From positions 1,364,001 through 1,428,000 of the forward strand of contig JAVLRN010000006.1 in the NCBI GenBank assembly GCA_032821775.1: 64,000 nucleotides of DNA, given 5' to 3'. Under the pieces are notes generated by a model, which was given only the letters and a program-made list of their open reading frames with translations, did not search any database and had not been told where the DNA came from. Below are positions 47,452-57,571 of the stretch, one piece after another. The DNA is from Sanguinoderma infundibulare (Eukaryota > Basidiomycota > Agaricomycetes > Polyporales > Polyporaceae). Every line of letters begins with the position of its first letter. Within the stretch, counting starts at the first letter, position 1. The translations under genes and the position numbers were made by a program.

Positions 47452-47709
47452 TGTTGAAGTCGCCGCTCTAGCGGTGGCTCCTTTGCCTGTATCAAGTCCC
47501 TACTTACACCAGTTGTTCCTTACATGTTCCCCTACTTATGATATTTTTCGCTTAGCTGTAGCAGCCTTGGACGCCTGTGTTGCGCTCTGCTAGTCCTTAG
47601 ACTTCACAGAGCTCGATACAGATAAGTACTTACCATCCCCTGCAATGTATAGACTTCACAGAGCTCGATACAGGCCTTGTGACCACTCCTGGGCCCACTG
47701 CAGCCAACA
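47452..47709 (+). mobile_element. Copia 5' LTR, internally deleted (258 bp)
   Basis: Ends are TGTTGAAGTCGCC...GCAGCCAACA. Against the 373-bp 3' LTR it lacks the block corresponding to about 53100-53230. It carries a tandem ACTTCACAGAGCTCGATACA motif (twice) near its 3' end. Confidence 0.88.
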
Positions 47710-47725
47710 GGTTATGAGCCCTGCG
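47710..47725 (+). promoter_or_regulatory. Primer-binding site for half-tRNA-iMet priming
   Basis: Immediately after the LTR the sequence is GGTTATGAGCCCTGCG. It is complementary to the anticodon arm (not the 3' end) of initiator tRNA-Met as I recall it from yeast (CGCAGGGCUCAUAACC). Use of a cleaved half-tRNA-iMet is known for Drosophila copia and yeast Ty5. Confidence 0.8.
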
Positions 47726-47931
47726 CTCTGACAGCCTCAGGACGTCCAAACTCGCCTTCCCCATCGCTCTAAGTCCACCCCTACACCCTCCTCTTCCAAG
47801 CCTCTCCTTGCTTGACTTATTTTTCGCTCTGGGCACCCCTTTTCATCCTTCCCTTCTCCTGGCTTCAGTTCTCGTCCCCTTGCCTCGTCGTTTCGCCTGC
47901 TGAACGCACGCCACGTCACTGCCCTACCACA

Positions 47932-48760
47932 ATGGCGCCAGCCCCAGCAACCTTCCCCAAGCTCTCCAGTCACAACTACCAGCAATGGAGACTCGACATG
48001 GAGGCCAGGCTTCGTGTTCTGGGTCCCCTGCGCATTTGTCCAGGGTACTGAGACCAGGCCCAGCTTCACCCCACCTCTGGACGCTGGAGAACGTCGAGAA
48101 CTACACGATTTTGAGGGCGGGATGGACCTAGGGGCTGGGGAGATCTGGTCATGTGTGGAGAGGGAGCAGCAGATCTGGAGGCCATCAGGGACGACCCTGT
48201 AGCCATGTGGAAGCTGGAGACTGCACATGCAGAAACATCCTGGTATGCATTTTAACATTCTCCAAGGCAGAGGACCCTGGCCACCAGGACCTCGCAGCTC
48301 AAGTCAGACATGAAGGCCCTGCATCCCTCCACCTTCACCCTTGCCAACCTGGATGATGAGCTCATCCTTATGGCCCTCATCCATGCTCTGCCAGCAGAGT
48401 ACAACTCCCTGCGCCAAACCCTGCTCCTGGAGAAGCTGCAGGAGACATTCATTGCGCTGGTGCGTCCTCATCGACTCCTGTCCTCTCCAACGTCGCCTCC
48501 ATGCTTCCCTGCACGTTCTGTGGTCGCCCCAACCACTCAGAAGACACTGCAGTGCTTCTCCAAGCGCGATGCCAGCGCAAAGGCGAAGGAGAGGGCGTCC
48601 CAGTGCATGCAGCAGCGCTCCAGGACCCCCAGGCGCAAGGAGGAGGCATCTGAGGCGTCGAGTTTGCTGTCTGGAGCCCAGGAGAAGCCCCAGAAATCTG
48701 CTGGTGCGGCCACTGTGAGTGCCGGTTGTGCCTCTGCCCTCCTCTCTGCCTCAGATCGCA
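47932..48760 (+). pseudogene. Copia gag, frameshifted
   Basis: It starts MAPAPATFPKLSSHNYQQWR, the SSxNYxxWxxxM pattern of copia Gag. It then changes frame several times (about 48030, 48250 and 48470). A later piece reads LDDELILMALIHALPAEYNS, again typical of copia Gag. A zinc-knuckle start CTFCGRPNHSEDT is visible at about 48504-48545 in another frame, with the last Cys lost. Confidence 0.8.
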
Positions 48761-48789
48761 CGTCCTGGCTCTCCTCGCCTGCAGCAACT

Positions 48790-51140
48790 AATTGGAACAC
48801 TGACACAGGTGCTTCTGCACACATGACCCCCCACCGCCACTGGTTTCGCTCCTACTCGCCCCACACCATCCCCATTCACCTTGCCAACTCCCAGATCATC
48901 TACTCTGCTGGTTTTGGATCTGTGGTGTTTGAGCCTGTCCAGAGAGATGGCATTCACTTCCCATGGTTGTACTGCATGACATGCTCCATGTCCCTGCACT
49001 TGTTAGCAACCTGCTCTCTGTCTTCCACCTCACACATGAAAAGGGCTACTCTGTCGCACTCCAGGCATCCCAGGTGCTGTTCTACCAGCAGGGCCAGCTG
49101 CGCTTCGAGGCCCAGGTCAATGAGCACAATGTGGGCTACCTCCTTGGTCGCATTCTCTCCCAGTCGAAGAACGCACTCTCTGCCTCGATGGCTTGCGAGG
49201 AGGACCTCCACCTTTGGCACCAGCGCTGCTTGCACATCAATCTCGATGACCTCAAAGCAGCGATTCGAAAGGGGCTTGTGCGTGGCCTCAGCATCCACTC
49301 CAAGCGTCAACCTGACCCCATCTGTGAGCCATGCCTTGCTGGCAAGCTCAACTGCCACCCCATCCCTTATTTTGCCTCCAGGACACATGTGCACCTTGCC
49401 CTGGTGCACACAGATGTCAAGGGGCCCTCTCCCTGTCCAGATGCCTGAGGGCTACAGGTACTGGATGGTCTTTGTCTGCGACTCCTCACATTTCTGGGCT
49501 GTTGCCTGCCTCAAGCACAAGAGCGACGCATTCTGTTGGCTGCAGTGGGCCCAGGAGCGGTCACAAGGCCTGTATCGAGCTCTGTGAAGTCTCTACATTG
49601 CAGGGGATGCTAACTACTCACCTGTATCGAGCTCTGTGAAGTCTAAGGACTAGCAGAGCATGACACAGACGTGCTAAGGCTACGCTGATCACGTGAGTAT
49701 GTGCATACATGTCCAAATACCTATAGTGCTGAACTGGCGCCTACATGACGAGAAATGACAGAGATATGCACTAAAGTAAACTAGGAGCTCTAACTAGGCT
49801 AGAACTGTGCAGTAATGTAGACAATGCGATAACTATGGAAGGAGGGATGCTACAGCTAAGCGAAAATTAGAGTAAGTAGGGGAACATGTAAGTAACGACT
49901 GGTCCAAGTGGAGACTTGATACGGGCATAAATGCTACCGCTAGAGCGGCGACTTCAACACATTCAAGGCCTTCAAAGCATACAAGGCATATGCTGAGAAC
50001 TGCCTGGGCCTGCGCATCAAGCCCACACATGACGACAAAGGCGGCGAATACATGGGCAAGGAGTACACCGACTTCTGCATCCAGCATGGCATCCAGCGCC
50101 AACACACAGAGCCAGACGAGCCGCACCAGAATGGTGTAGCAGAACGCGCAAACCACACCATTGCTGAGGGCGCCACAGCCCTCCTGGTGCAATCCAAGCT
50201 TCCCCCTTCATTCTGGCAGCATGCCGCCTCTACCCTTGTCCACATGCACAACCGCATGCCCACCTCTGCGCTGGATGGTGGTATTTCCTACTCTGCTTGG
50301 AAGGGCAATCAGTGCAAGCCGGATGTGTCCTATTTCCGCACATTTGGCTGCCTGGCCTATGTCCTGGTGCGCAAGAAGGACTGCAAGGTGCTGCAGCCAC
50401 ACACTAGGAAGTGCATCTTTGTGGGGTACCCTGAGGGGACCAAGGCCTGGCATTTCTGGGACCCTGCAGTGAAGAAGTTCCTCATCTCCTCGCATGCTGT
50501 GTTTGACAAACACTGCTCCCCTGGCAACTCACCCTTCATTAATGTCTTTGACCTTCCCCTGGATGACATGGATGTCCCTGGAGCCTCTGACGATGCAGAG
50601 GATGGCCAGCCACTGCAGGATGATATTTCTGATGTGCCAGAGCTGCACGATCAAGGGGGAGATGACTGGGATGATCCTGCACCTCCTGCACCGCCGATTC
50701 CACCTCCAGCTTGTGCCCCTTCACCTCCTGTGCCACAGCCACCACCTCCATGTCCTCCAGCACCTGCACCACAGCCTCCACCACGTCCTGCACCTCGTCC
50801 TGGTCCTGCACCCAAAGCTGCACCTCGACTGCCTCCTGCACTAAAGCCAGCACCTGCAGCTGTACCTCCAGCTCCTGCTCCAGCTCCTGCCTCTGCGCCT
50901 CGTGTTCACTCACCCTCAGCGCACCAGGAAGCTCAGGACCAGCCTGGCTATCATCCCTATCCTGCCCTTGCTCGCAGAGACCTTTCTGGCCGTTCTGCTC
51001 ATTATCAAGGCTCCCTCAGTGACAGTGCCCTCGAACGTGCAAATCTAGCTCCTCCTCGCCACCGCATTCGCTCTGTCTCACCTGTGCCAGTCGCAGGCCC
51101 CTCACATCGCCAGGAGCCACCTCAGCATGAGCCTAGCCCT
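48790..51140 (+). pseudogene. Copia protease-integrase region, interrupted by a solo LTR
   Basis: The protease active site reads NTDTGASAHMT at about 48795. A GAG-pre-integrase segment (LWHQRCLHINLDDLKAAI, CEPCLAGK) leads to the integrase core with HTDVKGP (about 49400). A TGA stop follows at about 49447, the solo LTR lies at 49534-49959, then GGEYMGKEY (about 50043) and EPHQNGVAERANHTI carrying the catalytic Glu. The GKCIFVGYPEGTKAWHFWD-type copia C-terminal motif appears at about 50400 as RKCIFVGYPEGTKAW. A long proline/alanine-rich linker (about 50680-50900) connects to RT, with a TAG stop at about 51141. Confidence 0.85.
49534..49959 (-). mobile_element. Solo copia LTR (426 bp) with CATTC target duplication
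   Basis: On the plus strand it reads TGTTGGCTGCAG...CGACTTCAACA, i.e. the copia LTR in inverse orientation. It is flanked directly by CATTC at 49529-49533 and CATTC at 49960-49964. The host copia integrase reads ...SDAF before and KAFKAYKAY after, in frame across the insertion. An internal tandem repeat (ACTTCACAGAGCTCGATACA) is also present here. Confidence 0.95.
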
Positions 51141-51155
51141 TAGCGCAACTCTCCT

Positions 51156-52974
51156 TTTCCAGATCCTCTAATTGACGCTCCAGTTGATCCAGTTTCACCT
51201 GCTCCATGGGCACACAGGTCACCCTCTCCTGCACCTAGTCCCACATCGTCAGACAATGAGCTGGACTGCATAGGATGCTACGATGAGGAGGACGCACTGG
51301 AAGCAATGCTTGGCATTGCGCATGTCTACTCTGGCCAGCACGATGACTACCTGACCTATGACAAGGCCATGGAGTATGCATTCGAGTCGGTGGTCCAGCA
51401 TGCATCCAAGGCAAACCAGGAGCACTTTGGAGAACCCAGGTCGATTGCGGAAGTCATGCAGCTGCCCCAGGATGAATGCACCAAGTGGCTTGAGGCCGCC
51501 TGGGAGGAGATCCACTCCCTAGTCGAGCATGGCACCTTTGAGCTTGTCCAGCTCCCTTCCAGATGCAAGACCATTGGCTGCTGCTGGGTCTTCCGGGTCA
51601 AGCGCAATGCAGATGGCTCTATTGAGCAGTACAAGGGCCGTCTCGTCGCCAAAGGCTTCTCCCAGCATCCTGGCTTCGAGTACAATGAGACCTTTGCCCC
51701 CACACCCAAGTGGGCATCGATTCGAGCCATCCTTGCGCTTGCAGCCCTCGAGGACCTGGAGCTTGAGTCAGTCGACATCTCCTCTGCCTATCTCAATGGC
51801 GAGCTCAAGGAGGAGGTCTACATGCACCAGCTTGAGGGCTTTGAGGAGAAGTCTCCTCGGTGGGTGTGGCACCTGCGCAAGGCCCTCTATGGTCTCAAGC
51901 AGGCTGGCTGCTGCTGGCATGAGAAGCTCCATGAAGTACTCACTAAGCTGGGCTTCGATCGCCTTGTCTGTGAGCACAGTGTCTGGGTCTACCTGCACAA
52001 TGGTGTCCGCATCATCATCCCTGTCTTTGTCGATGATATTACCATTGCAGGCAAGGACAAGCCCTCCATTCAGCATGTCAAGGATGACCTCTGTGAACAC
52101 TTCAAGCTCCGAGACCTTGGCCCCACCTCCTGGCTGCTTGGTGTTTGTATTGAGCGTGACAGGTCGAAGCATTCCTTGTCTATCTCGCAGTGCCAGTATG
52201 CCCTGGACATCCTCGAGCGGTATGGCTTTGCAGACTGCGACCCAGTGGGCACCCCCATGGATCCTGGCCTTCGCCTCAGTGCAGACATGTCCCCAACATC
52301 ACCCTCTGACATCCGGGAGATGCAGGACATTCCCTACAGCCAAGCAGTCGGTTCCCTCTTCTATCTTGCTGTTGCAACGCGTCCAGACATCTTCCGCACT
52401 GTTGGCAACCTTGCATGCTTCTCCCAGAACCCAGGCATGGCACACTGGAAGGCAGTCAAGCACCTCTTCCACTACATCAAGGGCACGCTTGACTACAAGC
52501 TCACCTATGCCCCATCACCAGATCCTAAGGTCTTCACCTCCTACACTGATGCTGACCATGCTGGCTGCCCTGACACTGGTCGCTCTACCTCTGGGCACAT
52601 CATCAAGATGGGCACAGGTGCGATTTCCTGGTCGAGTCATCTTCAGGGCATTGTGGTGCTGTCTACCACAGAGGCAGAGTTTGTTGCAGCAGTCTCAGCT
52701 GGGCAGGAGATGCTCTGGTTGCGCAATCTGCTCACAGAGTTTGGCTATGACCTCCAAGCTGTGCATTGACAATCTCTCCACTCAGAACCCTGAGCACCAT
52801 GGGTGCATGAAGCACCTGGATCTGCACTTCTACTGGCTCAGGGATGAGGTGGCCAAGGGACACATTGAGATTGGTCATCTGCGCACCTCTGACATGCCAG
52901 CAGACATCCTGACCAAGTCTCTCCCCAAGCCCAAAGTCCTGGAGATGGTGAAGATGCTTGGGCTGGGGACTTGA
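51156..52974 (+). pseudogene. Copia reverse transcriptase-RNase H, one frameshift
   Basis: The 487-codon ORF 51306-52769 is nearly intact. RT motifs include WLEAAWEEIHSL, GRLVAKGFSQHPGFEYNETF, ESVDISSAYLNGEL, RKALYGLKQAGCCWHEKL and the catalytic VFVDDITIAG. RNase H has SYTDADHAGCPDTGRSTSGH and STTEAEFVA. Near 52755 the frame shifts, and the last RNase H part (CIDNLSTQNPEHHGCMKHLD, HLRTSDMPADILTKSLPK) continues in another frame to a stop at 52974. Confidence 0.92.
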
Positions 52975-52979
52975 CCAGT

Positions 52980-52989
52980 CAGGGGGGAG
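52980..52989 (+). promoter_or_regulatory. Copia polypurine tract
   Basis: The purine run CAGGGGGGAG directly abuts the TGTTGAAG start of the 3' LTR, as expected for the plus-strand primer. Confidence 0.8.
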
Positions 52990-53362
52990 TGTTGAAGTCG
53001 CCACTCTAGCGGTGGCTCTTTGGCCCATATCAAGTCCCTACTGAGGACAGTCATTCATTATATATTCCCTTACTTACAGTATCTTTTGCTTAGCTCTAGC
53101 ATTGATCCTAGCATAGCTATCTAGTCCATATCTCCGTCATTTCTGGTCATGCAGGCGCCAGTTCAGCGCTACAGGTGTTTGGATATGTATGCTACATAGC
53201 CACATGATCAGCGTGGCCTTAGGGACACCTGTGTCATTCTTTGTCAGTCCTTAAACTTCACAGAGCTCGATATAGGTGAGTAGCTAGCATTCCCTGTAAA
53301 GTAGACTTCACGGAGCTTGACATAGGCTATTGTGACTGTTCCTGGGCCCACTGCAGTGAACA
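52990..53362 (+). mobile_element. Copia 3' LTR (373 bp)
   Basis: It begins TGTTGAAGTCGCCACTC and ends CACTGCAGTGAACA. It differs from the 5' LTR by many substitutions and the block missing there. No 5-bp direct repeat matches between the element's outer flanks (GACTA at 47447-47451, TAATG at 53363-53367). Confidence 0.9.
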
Positions 53363-53687
53363 TAATGTGCCCATGATTGTACAGTAGCTGTAAACTACTA
53401 CTACTACTATCAATGGGGGACCTTCGCTGATGTGTGCAATTGTAAGCCACCTCCAGTGACCAGGTCAGGGTGGGAAGCATGCCAGTGAAAAATGACCAGA
53501 CTGACAACTGTCAGGACTTATACAGAGTTGCCTGAAAAGTTTGCAGCACCAACAATGGCTGTGTATATAGAAAAGTTAAGTAAAATGGTAGGTAATGTGC
53601 ACAGCCTCTTAAGGGAATGTGGGGATGATAAATATGATAAAACACTGGTGCCTGTGAAGAAAGTTTTGACCTAATGTGGCCACTGAA
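53363..53687. other. Unassigned sequence between copia and chromovirus LTR
   Basis: It includes a (CTA)n run at about 53397-53408 and a 60-codon plus-strand ORF (53492-53674) with no recognised homology. It does not continue the gypsy LTR that copia interrupted. Confidence 0.4.
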
Positions 53688-54137
53688 TGTCAAACAAGGA
53701 TCAGGGATGACTTACAAGGTGGGCAGGAGCATTGATGAGCATTTGTGCAGTGAAGACTGGAGCTAGGCTCAACAGTCAGAACTGGAGACAAGGTATATTG
53801 AGTGAATGAGGAAAATATACAGTGAGGCATACCTGGAGACAAGAGGTCAAAACTGGGTCTCCAGGTAGCAAGTACAGGGGTTTATATACAGTAGCAAGAC
53901 AATAGAAACCACTAAACAAAATGTAACTACAGACATAAGAAACAAGAGAGACAGAACAATAGCACTTTGTACACAATAAGGGAGCTATTGTACTGTTGAA
54001 CAATAGCACAAGAACAGGAGTTCAAAGAACAAGGATGAGTCATAACTATGATGAAATAAAGATCAATGTCCAGAAAAGAAAACAGATAAGATAAGGAAAG
54101 GGCACTAAGATAAGTGCCACATAGGCCATTTGTAACA
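53688..54137 (-). mobile_element. Probable 3' LTR of a degenerate chromovirus
   Basis: On the minus strand it starts TGTTACAAATGGCC directly after a purine tract (AGGAGGGGGG). It contains a TATATAAAC box (about 53880-53888) and has a possible end CTTGTTTGACA at 53688. The 3' boundary is uncertain because no second copy is in the window. Confidence 0.6.
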
Positions 54138-54639
54138 GTACCCCCCTCCTAAGGATTGTGCCTTTATGATTGAGTTGTGGGGGCCAGGTGCATTGGGGTA
54201 TTTAGTATAGAAGTCCATAACACATTGCAGCACATTGATTAGATCATCTGCATCTTCTCAACTATTATGTTCTGAACCTCAACCTTTCCAGTACATCAGA
54301 TTCTGCAACTTCTTCCACCACCCATACCATCAAGATATGGAACTGGGGTTCAAAGCCATATATGAGATAAAGTGGTGAGTACCCTGTGAACAAGTGTACA
54401 TGTGAGTTGAATGCAAACTCTGTGATGGGAATCCACTTTATCCAGTCATCACATCACCTCACATAGAACAGCCTTAGGTATGCTTCAATTTCCTAGTTCC
54501 ACCACTCTAACTGTTTCATCTGTTTGTGGGTGGTATACTGTGAACAATTCACTTTTAATGCCTAGACCTTTAAGTATCACATGGAACAAGTTACTTAAGA
54601 ACTGGGGTCCACAATCTGAGATGATCTTTCTATTAAAGG

Positions 54640-54905
54640 TGGAAAAGTGACCAGACTAGGGATTGAACCCAGAACCTTCTGGTATGCACCCAGATGCTCT
54701 AACCACTGAGCTATTTGATCTTGGTTCAGTTAGAAACACTAGTTTATTAGTGTAGATTAGTGTAACTGTAGCCCCATGTCTATGACATTGCATGCTCTTG
54801 ATATTGAGGGGTCTTATGGCAGTTCAGGGACCAACTCCTGAAGGATGAGTAAGCATGATTACTACATCCTAACACTTTCATGATAATCTATAAAGATGAA
54901 ATTGT
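54640..54905 (-). mobile_element. Insertion in chromovirus integrase carrying a tRNA-like gene
   Basis: Integrase similarity stops near 54906 and resumes near 54640. On the minus strand the insert begins TGTTAGGATGTAGTAATC-like (about 54870) and ends with the tRNA-like segment. It contains an AGTTACACTAATCTACACTA near-repeat. It could be a SINE or a miniature LTR element; the boundaries are approximate. Confidence 0.5.
54648..54720 (-). tRNA. tRNA-like sequence (73 nt, apparent anticodon GCA, Cys), maybe a SINE head
   Basis: The length is exactly 73 with discriminator A. The A box reads TAGCTCAGTGG and the B box GGTTCAATCC. Anticodon arm TCTGG / GTGCATA / CCAGA and T arm CTGGG / TTCAATC / CCTAG pair perfectly. 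The acceptor stem GATCAAA/TCTGGTC has one wobble and one mismatch. TTTT follows two bases later (plus strand AAAA 54643-54646), a Pol III terminator. The loop would give anticodon GCA, but base 37 is not a purine. No intron. It may be a functional tRNA, a pseudogene or a tRNA-derived element. Confidence 0.6.
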
Positions 54906-55792
54906 TCTTAAATAAAGTTGTTCACTGGACCCTCTGCATTGATCTCCTCTGTGCAGAAAATCAGGTAAATTATCTTTCCATGCCAGTCAGTGATTAGCTG
55001 CAATGTATTATAGTCTCCCACTTTAGGCAGTCCAACAATAAAATCACAGGTCACCACTTGTCCAGGGCCATCAGGGATTTTGTTCAGCTGGAGAGAACTT
55101 TGTGGTTTGACATGTAAGGCTTTACCATGGTGACAAATATTGCAGGTCTCAATGTACTCTTTCATGAACTTAACCATCCCTGGTGACCAGTAGTTACATA
55201 TAACTAACTCTACCATCTTCCACTGCCCATGATGTCCAGCTGGCAGAAGGTCATGATGGATGTATACAATCTTTGCCTGCAACTCATCATCTTTTGGAAT
55301 ATAAACCTTTTCTTGATACAGGAGTAGACCCTGTTTGATGTTTCAATCAACAAGGTCACTCTGAAGATGGGCTGGTCTGAGACTGTGAATCTTTTATGAT
55401 GCTTTCACTATCTCCTGCTCATGCTCTCCACATTTACAGATATATTTGAGAAAGACCTTCTCTGACACCACTGAGATATGTTCCCTCTTTGCCATAAGAA
55501 TCTCAAAATGATCAGGTTGCAACAAGACTCAGTTCAGGTTATTATTAGTGTCTTTCTTCTAGTGATTAGAACAACATGACAATGTGTCTGCTCTATTATT
55601 GAACATACTTGGCTTGTGAGAGATGACAAAGTCGAACTATAATAGATAGAGAGCCCATCATGCTTGCCTCCATGTGAGGTTCTATGCTGTGGTCCAATAC
55701 TTGAGGTTTTTGTGATCTGACTAGATCTTAAACTTGTTTAGTAAATCCTTTAAGTAGTGGCACCACACCTTCAAAGTACAGATAATCATAAG

Positions 55793-56799
55793 TAAGGCTG
55801 AACACGGGTCACCTGTGAGTTGACCTGGACCTGTACCTATGGGTATTGAGGTCTCAGAGGGCTTGACCTGGACCTGTGCAGGTCAAGATCTGTACTGACC
55901 CATATCCACAGATCTTTGACCTGTTGTCTATGGGTTTACCCACACAAAGACCTGTCTATGGATATCTGCAATACCCATCAAAACACACACAAATCAAAGC
56001 TGTTTTGTGCAAACAAAATTCAATTGTGTCCTCTATTGAAACAATCATCAAGGTCCAATATAATTATTGTATTTCTAAATACAATACTACTGAGATCACT
56101 ACATAGTATGTATATACCTCTTTATTTCCCTCTTTCTCTTTACATCCTTCTCTGTCAACAATGCCAGTCCCAAAAGATAAGTGCCCTATCAGAACCTGCA
56201 GAAACAAGGTTCTTTAACAAGAGCACAACTGTATAAATATCATTGAAGTGGTCTACAATCTGCTGCAGAGGGGTGAAGATAAGTGAGAAGAAGAGGTAGA
56301 CACATCTGGAATGCATCAATAAGCAGCATGTATGCAGTGTGTCATAAGGCTCACTTATTCAATGTTATAAAAGCTGACAATAAAAATCTCTATGGCTGTA
56401 AGTGAATACAAGCTAATAGAATTGAGGCTATAAAATCACTATATATCCTCATATATGAGTTAAATCCCAGATCAGGTGCAAGGTTTAAGCACCTACATAG
56501 GCTAAAGAAGGCTGAAGGCAATACACCTAATCATAGTCCAATCAAACAAACAGTCTCTGCTGCACTTATTGTGGGCAAATAGATTATACATACCACTCAT
56601 TGAAGATATACAGACTGCTTATTTTCTTGAAAAAAATCATGGGTAACCTGCAGGTAACCCATGGTCTCAAAACCTCTGATCTGGATCTGTGTCTGACTCA
56701 TGCGCCAGGTATCCATATCTATACAACTCATATCCATGGGTCCAGATCTGAATATATATGAGTATACCTGCAAGAAACTTATACCCACATTCAGCCTTA
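55793..56799. mobile_element. hAT-like / MITE element with terminal inverted repeats (about 1.0 kb)
   Basis: The ends are TAAGGCTGAACACGGGT (55793) and, inverted, TAAGGCTGAATGTGGGT (56799): ten identical terminal bases, then a similar GGGT-containing stretch. The interior is rich in GGGT/ACCC motifs and has no long ORF. It lies within the chromovirus RNase H region. No clear 8-bp target duplication is visible. A partial copy sits in the palindrome centre at 36701. Confidence 0.65.
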
Positions 56800-57571
56800 T
56801 CACGCTCACATCCACAAAAAATTCACACCCACCAACTCATGGGTATCTTTGGGTGTGAGTGCAAAACCTTGGATGCTGGATGTATCACCTACACCCATAA
56901 ATATGTGGGTTTTTCATGGGTGTCAATGAGTCTTTGGGTGCATTAAGGGGGGTAGAAAGGTCATTGTTATTGTTGTTCAGTGATGGATTGATAGATTTCT
57001 ATTATTGTTATTGCTCCTTGAAGCTACTGACTGCTATATCTAGGACATATCATTCATTCTCAGATTTCTGGCCATCCTATGGCATGCTAGAGCTATCAAC
57101 TCTTAGTCACACCATGTTTTTCAGGCCTATATCTTCATAACTGGGGCACAGACCAAAGTTATAATGAGATCATTGAAAAGCTATAATCAGTAGCTTTCTA
57201 ATAAGATATTAATTGCCCCAAGGTGAGCACTGGAGGATTCACTATGGCCACCCCCTCTTCCTTTCCCCCTTTTGCCAATAGTAGTGCTTGTGGCTTTACA
57301 CTGTTACATTAGGTGTATTTTGTGGGTATTGCTACAACAATTAAAGTATCAAAAGAAGCACCTCAAAAGGTGCAGAAAGAAATTTAATAATAGCAGAAAC
57401 AATGCCCCCAGCCTGCCAGGACTGCTAGAGGTGCTCATGCTAGTGGCTATACCCACAACTCATGCCATGGGTGTGGGTTTGGCCATGGGTGAGCCAACCC
57501 TAACTCACACCCACATCTATGCAAAAAATCCATGAAAACTCGCATGAATTTTTAACACCCATGACACAGTC
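56800..57571. repeat. Second GGGT/ACCC-rich repeat, adjoining the hAT-like element
   Basis: It carries many ACACCCA/TGGGTGT words, similar in style to the neighbouring element, and separates the RNase H piece from RT. No ORF or clear terminal repeat was identified. Confidence 0.4.

Larger units (their letters stand above)
47452..53362 (+). mobile_element. Ty1/copia-type LTR retrotransposon
   Basis: Layout: 5' LTR 47452-47709, half-tRNA primer site 47710-47725, gag from 47932, protease about 48795, integrase about 49200-50500 (interrupted by a solo LTR), RT about 51490-52250, RNase H to 52974, polypurine tract 52980-52989 and 3' LTR 52990-53362. The order PR-IN-RT-RH marks Ty1/copia. RT and RNase H are far better preserved than in the gypsy elements, so this insertion is younger, but stops and frameshifts in gag and pol make it non-autonomous. 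Confidence 0.93.
54138..55792 (-). pseudogene. Degenerate chromovirus RNase H (part), integrase and chromodomain
   Basis: Reading down the minus strand: an RNase H tail (LKVWCHYLKDLLNKFK, SDHKNLKYW, about 55780-55560), the integrase finger (HHDLLPAGHHGQWKMVELVI, CNICHHGKA), and the catalytic core (VTCDFIVGLPKVGDYNTLQL, about 55050). A 266-bp insertion carrying a tRNA-like sequence follows (54640-54905), then the core resumes (IISDCGPQFLSNLFHVILKD, VYHPQTDE). At the end is a chromodomain (LMYWKG*GSEHNS*EDADDL, then DFYTKYPNAPGP) whose two Trp codons are stops. Chromodomains guide such integrases to histone marks. Several other W, Q and R codons are stops. Confidence 0.85.

Noticed and set aside
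47630..47680. Short direct repeats in the copia LTRs as a CRISPR-like or satellite array
   Set aside because: Only two copies per LTR, and they recur in all three LTRs; they are an internal LTR feature.
47447..53367. Target-site duplication of the copia element
   Set aside because: The five flanking bases (GACTA and TAATG) do not match, nor do shifts by one or two bases.
55785..56807. 8-bp target duplication of the hAT-like element
   Set aside because: The flanking sequences (ATCATAAG and TCACGCTC) share only a few bases, so insertion-site evidence is missing.
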